From Gammaproteobacteria bacterium (GTDB lineage: Bacteria > Pseudomonadota > Gammaproteobacteria > HTCC5015): a stretch of DNA of 5,103 nt. Positions 1 to 5,103 of this stretch are shown piece by piece; position 1 is the first letter of the stretch, and each line of letters begins with the position of its first letter. Location: assembly GCA_020630145.1 (NCBI GenBank), contig JAHDBX010000159.1, forward strand, positions 1 through 5,103, read 5' to 3'. The position numbers and the translations under genes are program-made. The notes beneath the pieces were generated by a model. That model was not told the DNA's origin and searched no databases. It was given only the letters and a program-made list of their open reading frames with translations.

Positions 1-122
1 AAGTTATCGAGTTAATTAAGCAGCAACCTATTATTGTAGAATCATCACCCATGAATATTAAAATTACTCACCCTAATGATTTACGTTTGGCTGAAATATA
101 TTTGCAGGAGTTAGAAAAATGA
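1..122 (+). CDS. ispD: 2-C-methyl-D-erythritol 4-phosphate cytidylyltransferase, C-terminal end (partial)
   Basis: Only the last 39 codons are present; the reading frame begins at base 3 and ends at TGA 120-122. The tail contains [17 protein letters not shown], which closely matches the E. coli IspD C-terminus (NIKVTRPEDLALAEFYL) recalled from family knowledge. IspD is cytosolic and joins CTP to 2-C-methyl-D-erythritol 4-phosphate in the MEP isoprenoid pathway, two steps before IspF. The stop codon overlaps the ispF start in an ATGA junction, a usual sign of translational coupling, and the ispD-ispF pairing itself supports the call. The catalytic N-terminal nucleotide-binding part lies outside the window, so its integrity cannot be judged. 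Confidence 0.9.
   Translation, partial: VIELIKQQPIIVESSPMNIKITHPNDLRLAEIYLQELEK
106..110 (+). promoter_or_regulatory. Shine-Dalgarno site of ispF
   Basis: AGGAG lies inside the last codons of ispD with 8 bases before ATG 119. It fixes the ispF start and fits translation coupled to ispD through the ATGA overlap. Confidence 0.75.
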
Positions 123-604
123 GTGCTAATTTTAGAATAGGCCATGGCTATGATGTGCATGCTTTTGGTGAAGGCGATAAAATTGTTTTGGGTGGTGTTA
201 CTATTCCACATAAAAAATCATTAATTGCGCATTCAGATGGTGATGTAGTTTTACATGCTTTATGTGATGCTTTATTAGGGGCTTTAGCCTTGGGTGATAT
301 TGGTCATCATTTCCCTGATACGGATGCAGACTATGCTGGTGTAAATAGTCGAGAACTCTTAGCCATGGTTTATACATTGATTCAAAAAGAATCGTATAAG
401 CTAGTTAATGCTGATATTACTGTACAGGCACAACAGCCTAAAATGGCCGGTCATATAATGGATATGCGAAAAAATATTGCAACGGTGTTGTCTGTTAATA
501 TTAACCAGGTCAGTGTTAAAGCCACCACAACGGAAAAGCTGGGTTTTGTTGGGCGAGAAGAAGGTATTGCTGTTGATGCAGTAGTGCTGTTAACGACATA
601 TTAA
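119..604 (+). CDS. ispF: 2-C-methyl-D-erythritol 2,4-cyclodiphosphate synthase
   Basis: This 161-aa protein has the full usual length of IspF, about 160 aa. IspF cyclises CDP-ME 2-phosphate to methylerythritol 2,4-cyclodiphosphate with release of CMP, as a cytosolic homotrimer of the MEP pathway. The N-terminal motif [11 protein letters not shown] (residues 6-16) and [11 protein letters not shown] (38-48) supply the expected metal ligands Asp12, His14 and His46, equivalent to Asp8, His10 and His42 in E. coli. The family signature [13 protein letters not shown] lies at 134-146, followed by [12 protein letters not shown] at the C-terminus. The start is set by AGGAG 8 bases upstream and by the overlap with ispD. 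nagZ follows after 12 bases, where E. coli would have truD. All key residues are present and the gene looks functional. Confidence 0.97.
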   Translation: MSANFRIGHGYDVHAFGEGDKIVLGGVTIPHKKSLIAHSDGDVVLHALCDALLGALALGDIGHHFPDTDADYAGVNSRELLAMVYTLIQKESYKLVNADITVQAQQPKMAGHIMDMRKNIATVLSVNINQVSVKATTTEKLGFVGREEGIAVDAVVLLTTY

Positions 605-606
605 TT

Positions 607-610
607 CGAG
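607..610 (+). promoter_or_regulatory. Weak Shine-Dalgarno site favouring the ATG start of nagZ
   Basis: CGAG lies in the ispF-nagZ gap with 6 bases before ATG 617. The same site directly abuts the in-frame TTG at 611 with no spacer, so ATG 617 is the more likely start. The match to the anti-SD sequence is short. Confidence 0.35.
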
Positions 611-616
611 TTGTCT

Positions 617-1675
617 ATGCTACATTTACCTTTAGGCCCTGTGATGATGGATGTGCAGGGTACAAGTATTACAGAGCAAGAGTTGCTGTTGTTACAGCAG
701 CCACAAGTTGGCGGTGTAATTTTATTTACACGCAACTTTGCATCGATTGAGCAGCTATATGCTTTAGTAGCCGACATTAAATCCATTCGCAGCCCTGCCT
801 TATTGGTTTCAGTTGATCATGAAGGTGGAAGGGTGCAACGGTTTCGTGAAGGTTTTACTGTGCTGCCTGCTTTGGCTGCAATTGGTAAGCTTTATGATAA
901 AGATCAAACAGCCGCACTGGAGGCTGCTAAGGCCCATGCATGGTTAATGGCGACGGAATTACTTGCAGCAGGCATTGATTTTAGTTTTGCACCTGTTTTA
1001 GATGTTGATGTAGGGCTTAGTAGTGTGATTGGTGATCGATCTTTTCATCATAATAAAAACGTTGTTGCGGAGCTAGGTGCTGCTTATTTGCAAGGCATGC
1101 ATAGTGCAGGCATGTCGGCGGTAGGTAAGCACTTTCCTGGTCATGGGCAAGTTCAAGGCGACACGCATAAGGAAAAGCCTGTTGATTACCGGCAGTTGAA
1201 TGAAATCTTAGACTTAGATGGGCATCCATTTTCTGCTTGCCTGACCAAAGGCTTGGATGCTGTTATGCCTGCCCATGTTGTATATGAGGCGGTAGATGAT
1301 TGTCCAGCAGGTTATTCGTCGTATTGGTTGCAGACCATTTTAAGAGAACGCTTAGGCTTTAAAGGTGTTATCTTTAGCGATGACTTAAGTATGGCGGGCG
1401 CTGATACGGGGGCTACTAAACCACTGAGCTTTGCTCAACGCGCTGAAAGGGCATTACGCGCAGGTTGTGATATGGTGCTGGTTTGTAATGATATATCGGC
1501 GGCTACTGATGTTATTTATAATATCGATTTGGGATTTATTCCCGAAAACGATAGTTTACAAGCGCTTGAGCGTCGTCTTGCTATGCAGGCAAAGCAAAGT
1601 TACAAACTGCGTGATTTAAAAATGACTCTGCAATGGCAACAAGCGGTAGAAATTTGCCAGTGCCTACAAACTTAA
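617..1675 (+). CDS. nagZ: Beta-N-acetylhexosaminidase (glycoside hydrolase family 3, NagZ)
   Basis: This 352-aa protein is close to the usual NagZ length of about 340. NagZ is cytosolic and removes N-acetylglucosamine from 1,6-anhydro-MurNAc (peptide) products during peptidoglycan recycling. Visible family features are GPVMMDVQG (7-15), VGGVILFTRNF (31-41), VDHEGGRVQRFREGF (66-80), SFAPVLDVD (123-131), the substrate-loop motif KHFPGHG (171-177) with D182/H184 in GDTHKE, MPAHVVY (217-223), and VIFSDDLSM (251-259). In the last motif the first Asp (D255) corresponds to the GH3 nucleophile. An in-frame TTG two codons upstream (611) is possible but has no spaced ribosome site. The 3' end is overlapped by the next gene. 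In bacteria with inducible AmpC, NagZ makes the AmpR ligand precursor; no ampC or ampR is seen here. Confidence 0.96.
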   Translation: MLHLPLGPVMMDVQGTSITEQELLLLQQPQVGGVILFTRNFASIEQLYALVADIKSIRSPALLVSVDHEGGRVQRFREGFTVLPALAAIGKLYDKDQTAALEAAKAHAWLMATELLAAGIDFSFAPVLDVDVGLSSVIGDRSFHHNKNVVAELGAAYLQGMHSAGMSAVGKHFPGHGQVQGDTHKEKPVDYRQLNEILDLDGHPFSACLTKGLDAVMPAHVVYEAVDDCPAGYSSYWLQTILRERLGFKGVIFSDDLSMAGADTGATKPLSFAQRAERALRAGCDMVLVCNDISAATDVIYNIDLGFIPENDSLQALERRLAMQAKQSYKLRDLKMTLQWQQAVEICQCLQT

Positions 1676-2187
1676 TATCTATAGCTGTTTTCATTTTTAT
1701 ATGCCTACCTTTACATGCTCGGCATACTGGTAATACTGCATATACTGGTTTTGTAATTGAAGCGCTTGATAATAAGGTTACTAATGATGCATTTGGTGTT
1801 AGTATTTCCGGCTATAGAGAAGATAAATACGACACTTTACGTACTTACTCGAAATTTGGCTTGTCGCTTTTAGTTGAAAAAGACGACCTAGCTGGAAATG
1901 ATTTTTATGGTTATGATATCAGTGGCGGTATTAAGCTTGATGCTATTATGTCGCCATATGCTGGTATAGGCATCATGTTTGCTGAAACCGTAGTTTGTTC
2001 AAGCGACTATGAATATGCAAGTACATGTTATGAGGAAAGTGTGCTGGGTTTTTACCCTGAGTTAGGTTTTCAGCTTAATATTGGCAGAAATATTTTTATA
2101 CGAGGTTTTGCTAGACAGTATTACTTGTCTAATAATTTTAGGGATTTTAGTAGCTACGGAGTTGGCATTGGGTTCAACACAGACTGA
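1633..2187 (+). CDS. Small outer-membrane beta-barrel-like protein, unknown function (embedded between nagZ and hpt)
   Basis: This 184-aa protein has a probable signal peptide. The hydrophobic run LISIAVFIFICLPL (14-27) is followed by LHA, with likely cleavage after Ala29. The mature part has alternating polar/hydrophobic segments rich in Gly, Tyr and Phe, such as GFYPELGFQLNI (139-150) and the closing SSYGVGIGF (173-181), as in small 8-strand-type barrels. The mature protein has exactly two cysteines, Cys122 and Cys132, in a predicted loop. The ATG at 1633 gives a 43-base overlap with nagZ and supplies the only positive residue (Arg6) before the hydrophobic core. TTG 1654 or GTG 1660 are alternative starts with smaller overlap, and none has a strong ribosome site. 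The C-terminal plan resembles the two barrel-like genes at the right of the window. I recognise no named family, and the barrel assignment is inference from composition. Confidence 0.7.
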   Translation: MATSGRNLPVPTNLISIAVFIFICLPLHARHTGNTAYTGFVIEALDNKVTNDAFGVSISGYREDKYDTLRTYSKFGLSLLVEKDDLAGNDFYGYDISGGIKLDAIMSPYAGIGIMFAETVVCSSDYEYASTCYEESVLGFYPELGFQLNIGRNIFIRGFARQYYLSNNFRDFSSYGVGIGFNTD

Positions 2188-2200
2188 AAAAGAAAAAACA

Positions 2201-2755
2201 ATGTCATTAGAAAATATAAAAAATGTTATGCAGGATGCAGACTGTATTTATAGCGAACAGGAAGTTGAAGCTGCTTTGGATACGATGGCAACAAAGTTGG
2301 ATGCCATGTTAGAAAATGTTGAGGCTCCACTCTTTATTTGCATTATGAACGGCGGTTTTTATACGGCTTCTCGTTTAGTGAGCAAGGTTAGGTTGCCAGA
2401 TTTACAGTTTGATTACTTGCATGCAACACGTTACCAAGGTGGTATGGCTGGCGGGGACTTAGTTTGGGAAAGCATGCCGAGTATACCCATGCAAGACAGA
2501 ACAGTTGTCTTAATTGATGATATTTATGATGAAGGCATTACTATCAAGGAAATTATAGCTTCTTGTGAAGCGCAGGGCGCTAAAAAAGTCGTTGTGAGTG
2601 TTTTAACACGTAAAGAACATGATCGTGATAAGGCTAATATTGACTTAGATGTGGTTGGTTTAACCTTACCTGATAGATATGTTTTTGGTTGTGGTATGGA
2701 TTATATGAATCATTTTAGGCAGCTTAATGCTATATATGCAGTTAAGGGTTTATAG
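2201..2755 (+). CDS. hpt: Hypoxanthine-guanine phosphoribosyltransferase
   Basis: This 184-aa type I phosphoribosyltransferase transfers the phosphoribosyl group of PRPP to hypoxanthine or guanine, giving IMP or GMP in the cytosol. The PRPP-binding motif TVVLIDDIYDEGIT spans 101-114, with Asp110 in the place of the general-base Asp of HGPRTs. MNGG (49-52) fits the active-site loop region, and FDYLHATRY (70-78) is a family hallmark. The C-terminal VGLTLPDRYVFGCGMDY (152-168) aligns with the purine/Mg-contacting VGFEIPDKFVVGYALDY of human HGPRT. ATG 2201 gives the N-terminus MSLENIKNVMQDADC typical of the gammaproteobacterial family, although the upstream purine run is a poor ribosome site. The frame stays open further upstream, including a TTG at 2168 behind GGAG, but that region lies in the barrel gene. 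The product can use hypoxanthine released by the MTIP encoded next. Confidence 0.94.
   Translation: MSLENIKNVMQDADCIYSEQEVEAALDTMATKLDAMLENVEAPLFICIMNGGFYTASRLVSKVRLPDLQFDYLHATRYQGGMAGGDLVWESMPSIPMQDRTVVLIDDIYDEGITIKEIIASCEAQGAKKVVVSVLTRKEHDRDKANIDLDVVGLTLPDRYVFGCGMDYMNHFRQLNAIYAVKGL
2744..2748 (+). promoter_or_regulatory. Shine-Dalgarno site deciding the GTG start of mtnP
   Basis: AAGGG lies in the last codons of hpt, 6 bases before GTG 2755. It supports the non-ATG start that overlaps the hpt stop by one base. Confidence 0.7.
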
Positions 2756-3477
2756 TGCTAGGTGTTATAGCGGGTACGGGCTTAAATAATATAGCTGATT
2801 TTACAACTCAGAAAGCAAGTATTGTTGATACACCTTACGGTAAAACTTCAGGTGAGTTATTGCACCTTACGGTAAACCACAAAGATGTGGTTTTTTTGCC
2901 TCGACATGGCAGCTCACATTCTGTGCCACCGCACTTAATTAATTATCGAGCAAATATCTGGGCATTAAAAGAAGCAGGTGTTAAAGAGATTGTTGCATTT
3001 GCGGCAGTTGGCGGTATTACAAATAAAATGTCGCCTGGCTCTATTGTTTTGCCTGACCAAATTATCGATTATACCTATTCTCGCGAGCATACTTTTCATA
3101 CAGATAATTTTAGTGCCGACCAGCATATTGATTTCACTTTCCCTTATTCGGAAGATTTGCGCAATAAGTTATTTAATATAACGCAGCAACTAGATATAGA
3201 TGTTGTAGCACCGGCTACCTATGCTTGTACCCAAGGACCGCGCTTAGAGACGGCTGCTGAAATTTGCAAGTTAAGGCGAGATGCATGTGACATTGTCGGT
3301 ATGACGGCTATGCCTGAAGCTGCTCTAGCGAGAGAGCTAAATCTAGACTATCAAAATATTGCGGTTGTTGTAAATTGGGCCGCTGGTATTAGTGATGAAC
3401 GGATTACTATAGAGTCTATTAAGCAGATTATGGAAAATGCTGAACAAAACTTACAAAAAATTATTTCTACTTTTTAG
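2755..3477 (+). CDS. mtnP: S-methyl-5'-thioinosine phosphorylase (MTAP/PNP family)
   Basis: This 240-aa protein is of the purine nucleoside phosphorylase / MTA phosphorylase superfamily. It shows phosphate- and ribose-site motifs GVIAGTGL (3-10), FLPRHG (47-52), PPHLINYRANIWALK (58-72), YACTQGPRLETAAEI (156-170) and GMTAMPEA (182-189). The base-recognition segment is VVNWAAGISD (205-214). Human MTAP has DYDCW there, with two Asp that read the 6-amino group of adenine. The Asn207 and Ala substitutions fit a 6-oxopurine substrate, as in the Pseudomonas aeruginosa enzyme known to cleave methylthioinosine. The expected reaction is methylthioinosine plus phosphate to hypoxanthine plus methylthioribose-1-phosphate, in the cytosol. 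The GTG start shares one base with the hpt stop, so the pair is probably translationally coupled. Substrate choice is inferred; a general 6-oxopurine phosphorylase is the alternative. Confidence 0.9.
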   Translation: MLGVIAGTGLNNIADFTTQKASIVDTPYGKTSGELLHLTVNHKDVVFLPRHGSSHSVPPHLINYRANIWALKEAGVKEIVAFAAVGGITNKMSPGSIVLPDQIIDYTYSREHTFHTDNFSADQHIDFTFPYSEDLRNKLFNITQQLDIDVVAPATYACTQGPRLETAAEICKLRRDACDIVGMTAMPEAALARELNLDYQNIAVVVNWAAGISDERITIESIKQIMENAEQNLQKIISTF

Positions 3478-3485
3478 CAATAAAA

Positions 3486-4268
3486 CTATTCTTCTACGCG
3501 CGTTGCGTAAATTAACATACCCATTAATGGGTGGTCAACATGGTGTAGTTTTTTGCTGCGCATGCGTCTGTGTTGTTTTACTGAAAAACCATACAATCTT
3601 GCATTAGCTTGATCAGTTGTTGATAAAATATTTTCGTAAATAATTTTTTCAGGCGCGCCATCTTCCTGGTCTGCTGCAATTTTACTCTTGGCAACTTGTA
3701 TAATAGGACGGCTGAATAGCAGGTCAGTATATACATGCAAATAGCGACCTAGTACGACTTTAATCGTGCCGTCTACTTCATAGCTTAAGCCCGAAGCTTC
3801 GTTAACGTTTTCTGTCCGGTAGGCTTGGCCAGCACGTATGCGCAGTGGTATGGCTTGTTTTGCACTTAAGCCAGGTTGTCTCCATGCAAAATGTTTAAGT
3901 ACTGTGTAACGAGGTGATTTTCTCAATTTGTCCGCTTCACTTTTTAGTTGCAGTGAAGAGGCTGAAAGCCTTCTGAACCCGGCTTTTCTTGGTAATGATT
4001 TGGCTGAACCGTTTAAGAAATTGCTATTGCTATCAGTAGCAACAGGCAGCATATCTTTTGTGCTAGGTATGGTGAAAACTTCATGGCTAGTCCCTATGTT
4101 AGGCAAGACCCAATCTGCCGGCCAACTTTCAGCACTAAAGTTGGTCGGCTCATTGTACTTGAAAATGATCATCTCAATATTATAGGCAGGTTTATTTTGC
4201 GCAATACTGTTTGACTGAAAAATTATGTTAATCAGTAGGATGTAAATAAATAAAGTTATGCCTTTCAT
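3486..4268 (-). CDS. csiV: CsiV family periplasmic peptidoglycan-binding protein
   Basis: This 260-aa protein has a signal peptide: a hydrophobic core at about 4-17, then SIA with cleavage after Ala23. It is therefore probably periplasmic. The mature start YNIEMIIFKY (29-38) with following Trp residues (W49, W53) is the CsiV-type N-terminal strand. The hallmark C-terminal half includes DGTIKVVLGRYLHVYTDL (166-183), FSRP (185-188) and RRMRSKKLHHVDHPLMGMLI (234-253). In Vibrio cholerae CsiV binds peptidoglycan and promotes PBP1A-dependent wall synthesis together with LpoA. That role is transferred from the family, not shown here. The start ATG has only a weak AGAATGA upstream. The gene follows the barrel-like gene by 23 bases, suggesting co-transcription, and converges on mtnP with 8 bases between stops. 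From memory, Pseudomonas has mfd beside this gene, whereas here barrel genes occupy that side. Confidence 0.85.
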   Translation of the reverse strand: MKGITLFIYILLINIIFQSNSIAQNKPAYNIEMIIFKYNEPTNFSAESWPADWVLPNIGTSHEVFTIPSTKDMLPVATDSNSNFLNGSAKSLPRKAGFRRLSASSLQLKSEADKLRKSPRYTVLKHFAWRQPGLSAKQAIPLRIRAGQAYRTENVNEASGLSYEVDGTIKVVLGRYLHVYTDLLFSRPIIQVAKSKIAADQEDGAPEKIIYENILSTTDQANARLYGFSVKQHRRMRSKKLHHVDHPLMGMLIYATRVEE

Positions 4269-4291
4269 ATGATCATTCTAAAGTTATTGTT

Positions 4292-4861
4292 TTAACGGGA
4301 TTTCCCAACAATAAGATTAACATATACGGCATCGGCTAGACCATCTTCTGGCGAGAAATATTTATTGTAGTTTATGTTAAGGCCTAAATAATCATTGAAA
4401 TATAATCTACCACCCAGCTGAGCATATAGACCGCCATCTATGTCAATTTTTTCATAGTCACAACCACTACAGTAAGCAATGCTACGGTTGGCATCAAGTA
4501 TGGCTTCATAACCTGCTTTGAGACTCAATATAAACTTTTCACTTGGATAAAATTTATAGCCATAGTCTCCAAAAATGCCTATTCCTGATGCACTAGAAGA
4601 TTTTATTCCACCAGTAGTGGAGTTGGTAAAAGCTTCATTGTCATCAATACTATATATATTGACTCCAAAACTAAAAGCTTGGTTGTTACGTCCTTTCTCA
4701 TAGCCAAATGTTAATGATGAGGCTTCACCTTCAATACCTTCATCTGTCGCTTTTGCGTTATCAAATGTTACTGTTCCATAGCCAATATTTATGTTCGAGG
4801 CCGCGTAACTTATATTGTAAAAAAAAGCGATAAACAAAGTACTTGCTAGTAATAAACGCAT
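4292..4861 (-). CDS. Small outer-membrane beta-barrel-like protein, unknown function (complete copy)
   Basis: This 189-aa protein has a clear signal peptide: Arg2, a hydrophobic core LLLASTLFIAFF, then SYA with cleavage after Ala20. The mature chain alternates polar and hydrophobic residues in Gly/Tyr/Phe-rich segments (SSLTFGYEKG, AFSFGVNIYS, GIGIFGDYGYKF, FILSLKAGYEA, GGLYAQLGGRLYF, LGLNINYNKYF, AVYVNLIVGK), as in 8-strand-type barrels. Exactly two cysteines, Cys131 and Cys134 (CSGC), lie in a predicted loop before the strand GGLYAQLG. The C-terminal half from DYEKIDID onward aligns with the partial protein at the window edge, so the two are tandem paralogues. The start is supported by AGGA 7 bases upstream. 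Likely an outer-membrane protein of unknown function. The barrel call is from sequence pattern only. Confidence 0.78.
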   Translation of the reverse strand: MRLLLASTLFIAFFYNISYAASNINIGYGTVTFDNAKATDEGIEGEASSLTFGYEKGRNNQAFSFGVNIYSIDDNEAFTNSTTGGIKSSSASGIGIFGDYGYKFYPSEKFILSLKAGYEAILDANRSIAYCSGCDYEKIDIDGGLYAQLGGRLYFNDYLGLNINYNKYFSPEDGLADAVYVNLIVGKSR

Positions 4862-4944
4862 TCTATTTTCCTATATTTGGTTTAATGGCACCTAATATTA
4901 GATCATAAAGTACATATTGAAAGCAATATTGTATAACTATTTAA
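4862..4944 (-). promoter_or_regulatory. Leader between the two barrel-like genes: Shine-Dalgarno and possible weak promoter
   Basis: This 83-base AT-rich gap lies upstream of the complete barrel gene. On the minus strand AGGA (4869-4872) sits 7 bases before ATG and is a good ribosome site. A possible -10 box TATGAT (4902-4907) lies about 40 bases before the start, but no convincing -35 at normal spacing was found. A perfect 10-base palindrome CTAATATTAG (4892-4901) adjoins it and CAATATTG (4924-4931) lies further upstream. In such AT-rich DNA both may be chance. No GC-rich terminator hairpin was found for the upstream partial gene, so read-through is possible. Confidence 0.3.
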
Positions 4945-5103
4945 TTAATAGCTGGCATGTAAGCCAAAAACAAAACTATCTTCAATGCCGTTTCGGCTAT
5001 CTAAGTAATATTTATATTGTGATTTAAAGCCAATATTACCAATTTGATGGTTTAAGCCAATTTGCCCGTAGGCACCTGCATCCACATCAATTTCTTCACT
5101 GTA
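4945..5103 (-). CDS. Outer-membrane beta-barrel-like protein, C-terminal end (partial, paralogue of the neighbouring gene)
   Basis: The last 52 codons of a minus-strand gene enter from the right edge and end at TAA 4945-4947. The frame is open to the edge and reads YSEEIDVDAGAYGQIG, then NIGFKSQYKYYLDSRNGIED, and ends FVFGLHASY. This final aromatic-terminated strand is typical of the C-terminal signal of outer-membrane barrels. It aligns with the neighbouring protein: YEKIDIDGGLYAQLG against YSEEIDVDAGAYGQIG, and LGLNINYNKYFSPEDGLAD against IGFKSQYKYYLDSRNGIED. It is therefore probably a tandem paralogue, read in the same direction. The N-terminus, signal peptide and cysteine loop lie beyond the window, and the function is unknown. 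Confidence 0.75.
   Translation of the reverse strand, partial: YSEEIDVDAGAYGQIGLNHQIGNIGFKSQYKYYLDSRNGIEDSFVFGLHASY

Noticed and set aside
601..786. 61-codon minus-strand open frame over the start of nagZ
   Set aside because: It lies opposite the conserved NagZ N-terminus and has no supporting features.
1017..1619. Open frames of 60-70 codons on both strands within nagZ
   Set aside because: They are shadows of the well-supported nagZ frame and lack ribosome sites or family features.
2081..2200. Open extension of the hpt frame upstream of ATG 2201, with a hydrophobic stretch that could look like a membrane segment
   Set aside because: It is out-of-frame reading of the barrel gene. The family N-terminus begins at ATG 2201.
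2978..3181. 67-codon plus-strand open frame inside mtnP with hydrophobic character
   Set aside because: It is a frame-shifted reading of mtnP. The hydrophobicity follows from T-rich codons in the real frame.
3519..3532. Perfect 14-base palindrome ACCCATTAATGGGT
   Set aside because: It lies in the codons for the conserved DHPLMG motif of csiV near its 3' end, so protein constraint explains it. It has no loop or T-run for a terminator, and an operator there is unlikely.
3928..4185. 85-codon open frame on the plus strand, antisense to csiV
   Set aside because: It lies wholly within csiV, whose minus-strand frame shows family motifs and a signal peptide. The antisense product shows no recognisable features.
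1..5103. CRISPR arrays, tRNA or rRNA genes, transposase remnants or inverted-repeat ends
   Set aside because: No regularly spaced repeats, RNA-gene motifs or transposase-like frames were seen on reading both strands. The window is almost fully covered by coding genes.

Overview
This window reads as an ordinary chromosomal segment of an AT-rich gammaproteobacterium (GC judged by eye at roughly 40%). No mobile element, tRNA, rRNA or CRISPR array is visible. The taxonomic call rests on IspD/IspF, NagZ, HPRT, MTIP and CsiV family proteins. The nagZ / S-methyl-5'-thioinosine phosphorylase / csiV neighbourhood resembles, from memory, the one in Pseudomonas and relatives, so a Pseudomonadales/Cellvibrionales-like lineage is a reasonable but unproven guess.

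The plus-strand block (1-3477) is tightly packed and probably one transcript: the 3' end of ispD, ispF (ATGA overlap), nagZ (12-base gap), a small signal-peptide-bearing outer-membrane-barrel-like gene overlapping the 3' end of nagZ, hpt (13-base gap) and mtnP (stop and GTG start share one base). It mixes isoprenoid precursor synthesis (MEP pathway), peptidoglycan recycling (NagZ) and purine/methylthio salvage. MTIP releases hypoxanthine from methylthioinosine, and HPRT can convert that hypoxanthine to IMP. The barrel-like gene has no obvious link to any of these.

The minus-strand block (5103-3486) converges on mtnP with only 8 bases between stop codons. It runs from a partial barrel-like gene at the window edge, through a complete 189-aa barrel-like gene, to csiV, a periplasmic peptidoglycan-binding protein family linked to PBP1A-dependent wall synthesis. 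The gap of 23 bases between the complete barrel gene and csiV suggests co-transcription.

The most interesting signal is that the two minus-strand barrel proteins share a clearly alignable C-terminal half. The plus-strand barrel between nagZ and hpt appears to follow the same plan, including exactly two cysteines in the mature protein, placed before the same predicted strand. The locus may therefore hold three members of one small outer-membrane protein family flanking conserved housekeeping genes. No gene-free stretch exceeds about 85 bases.
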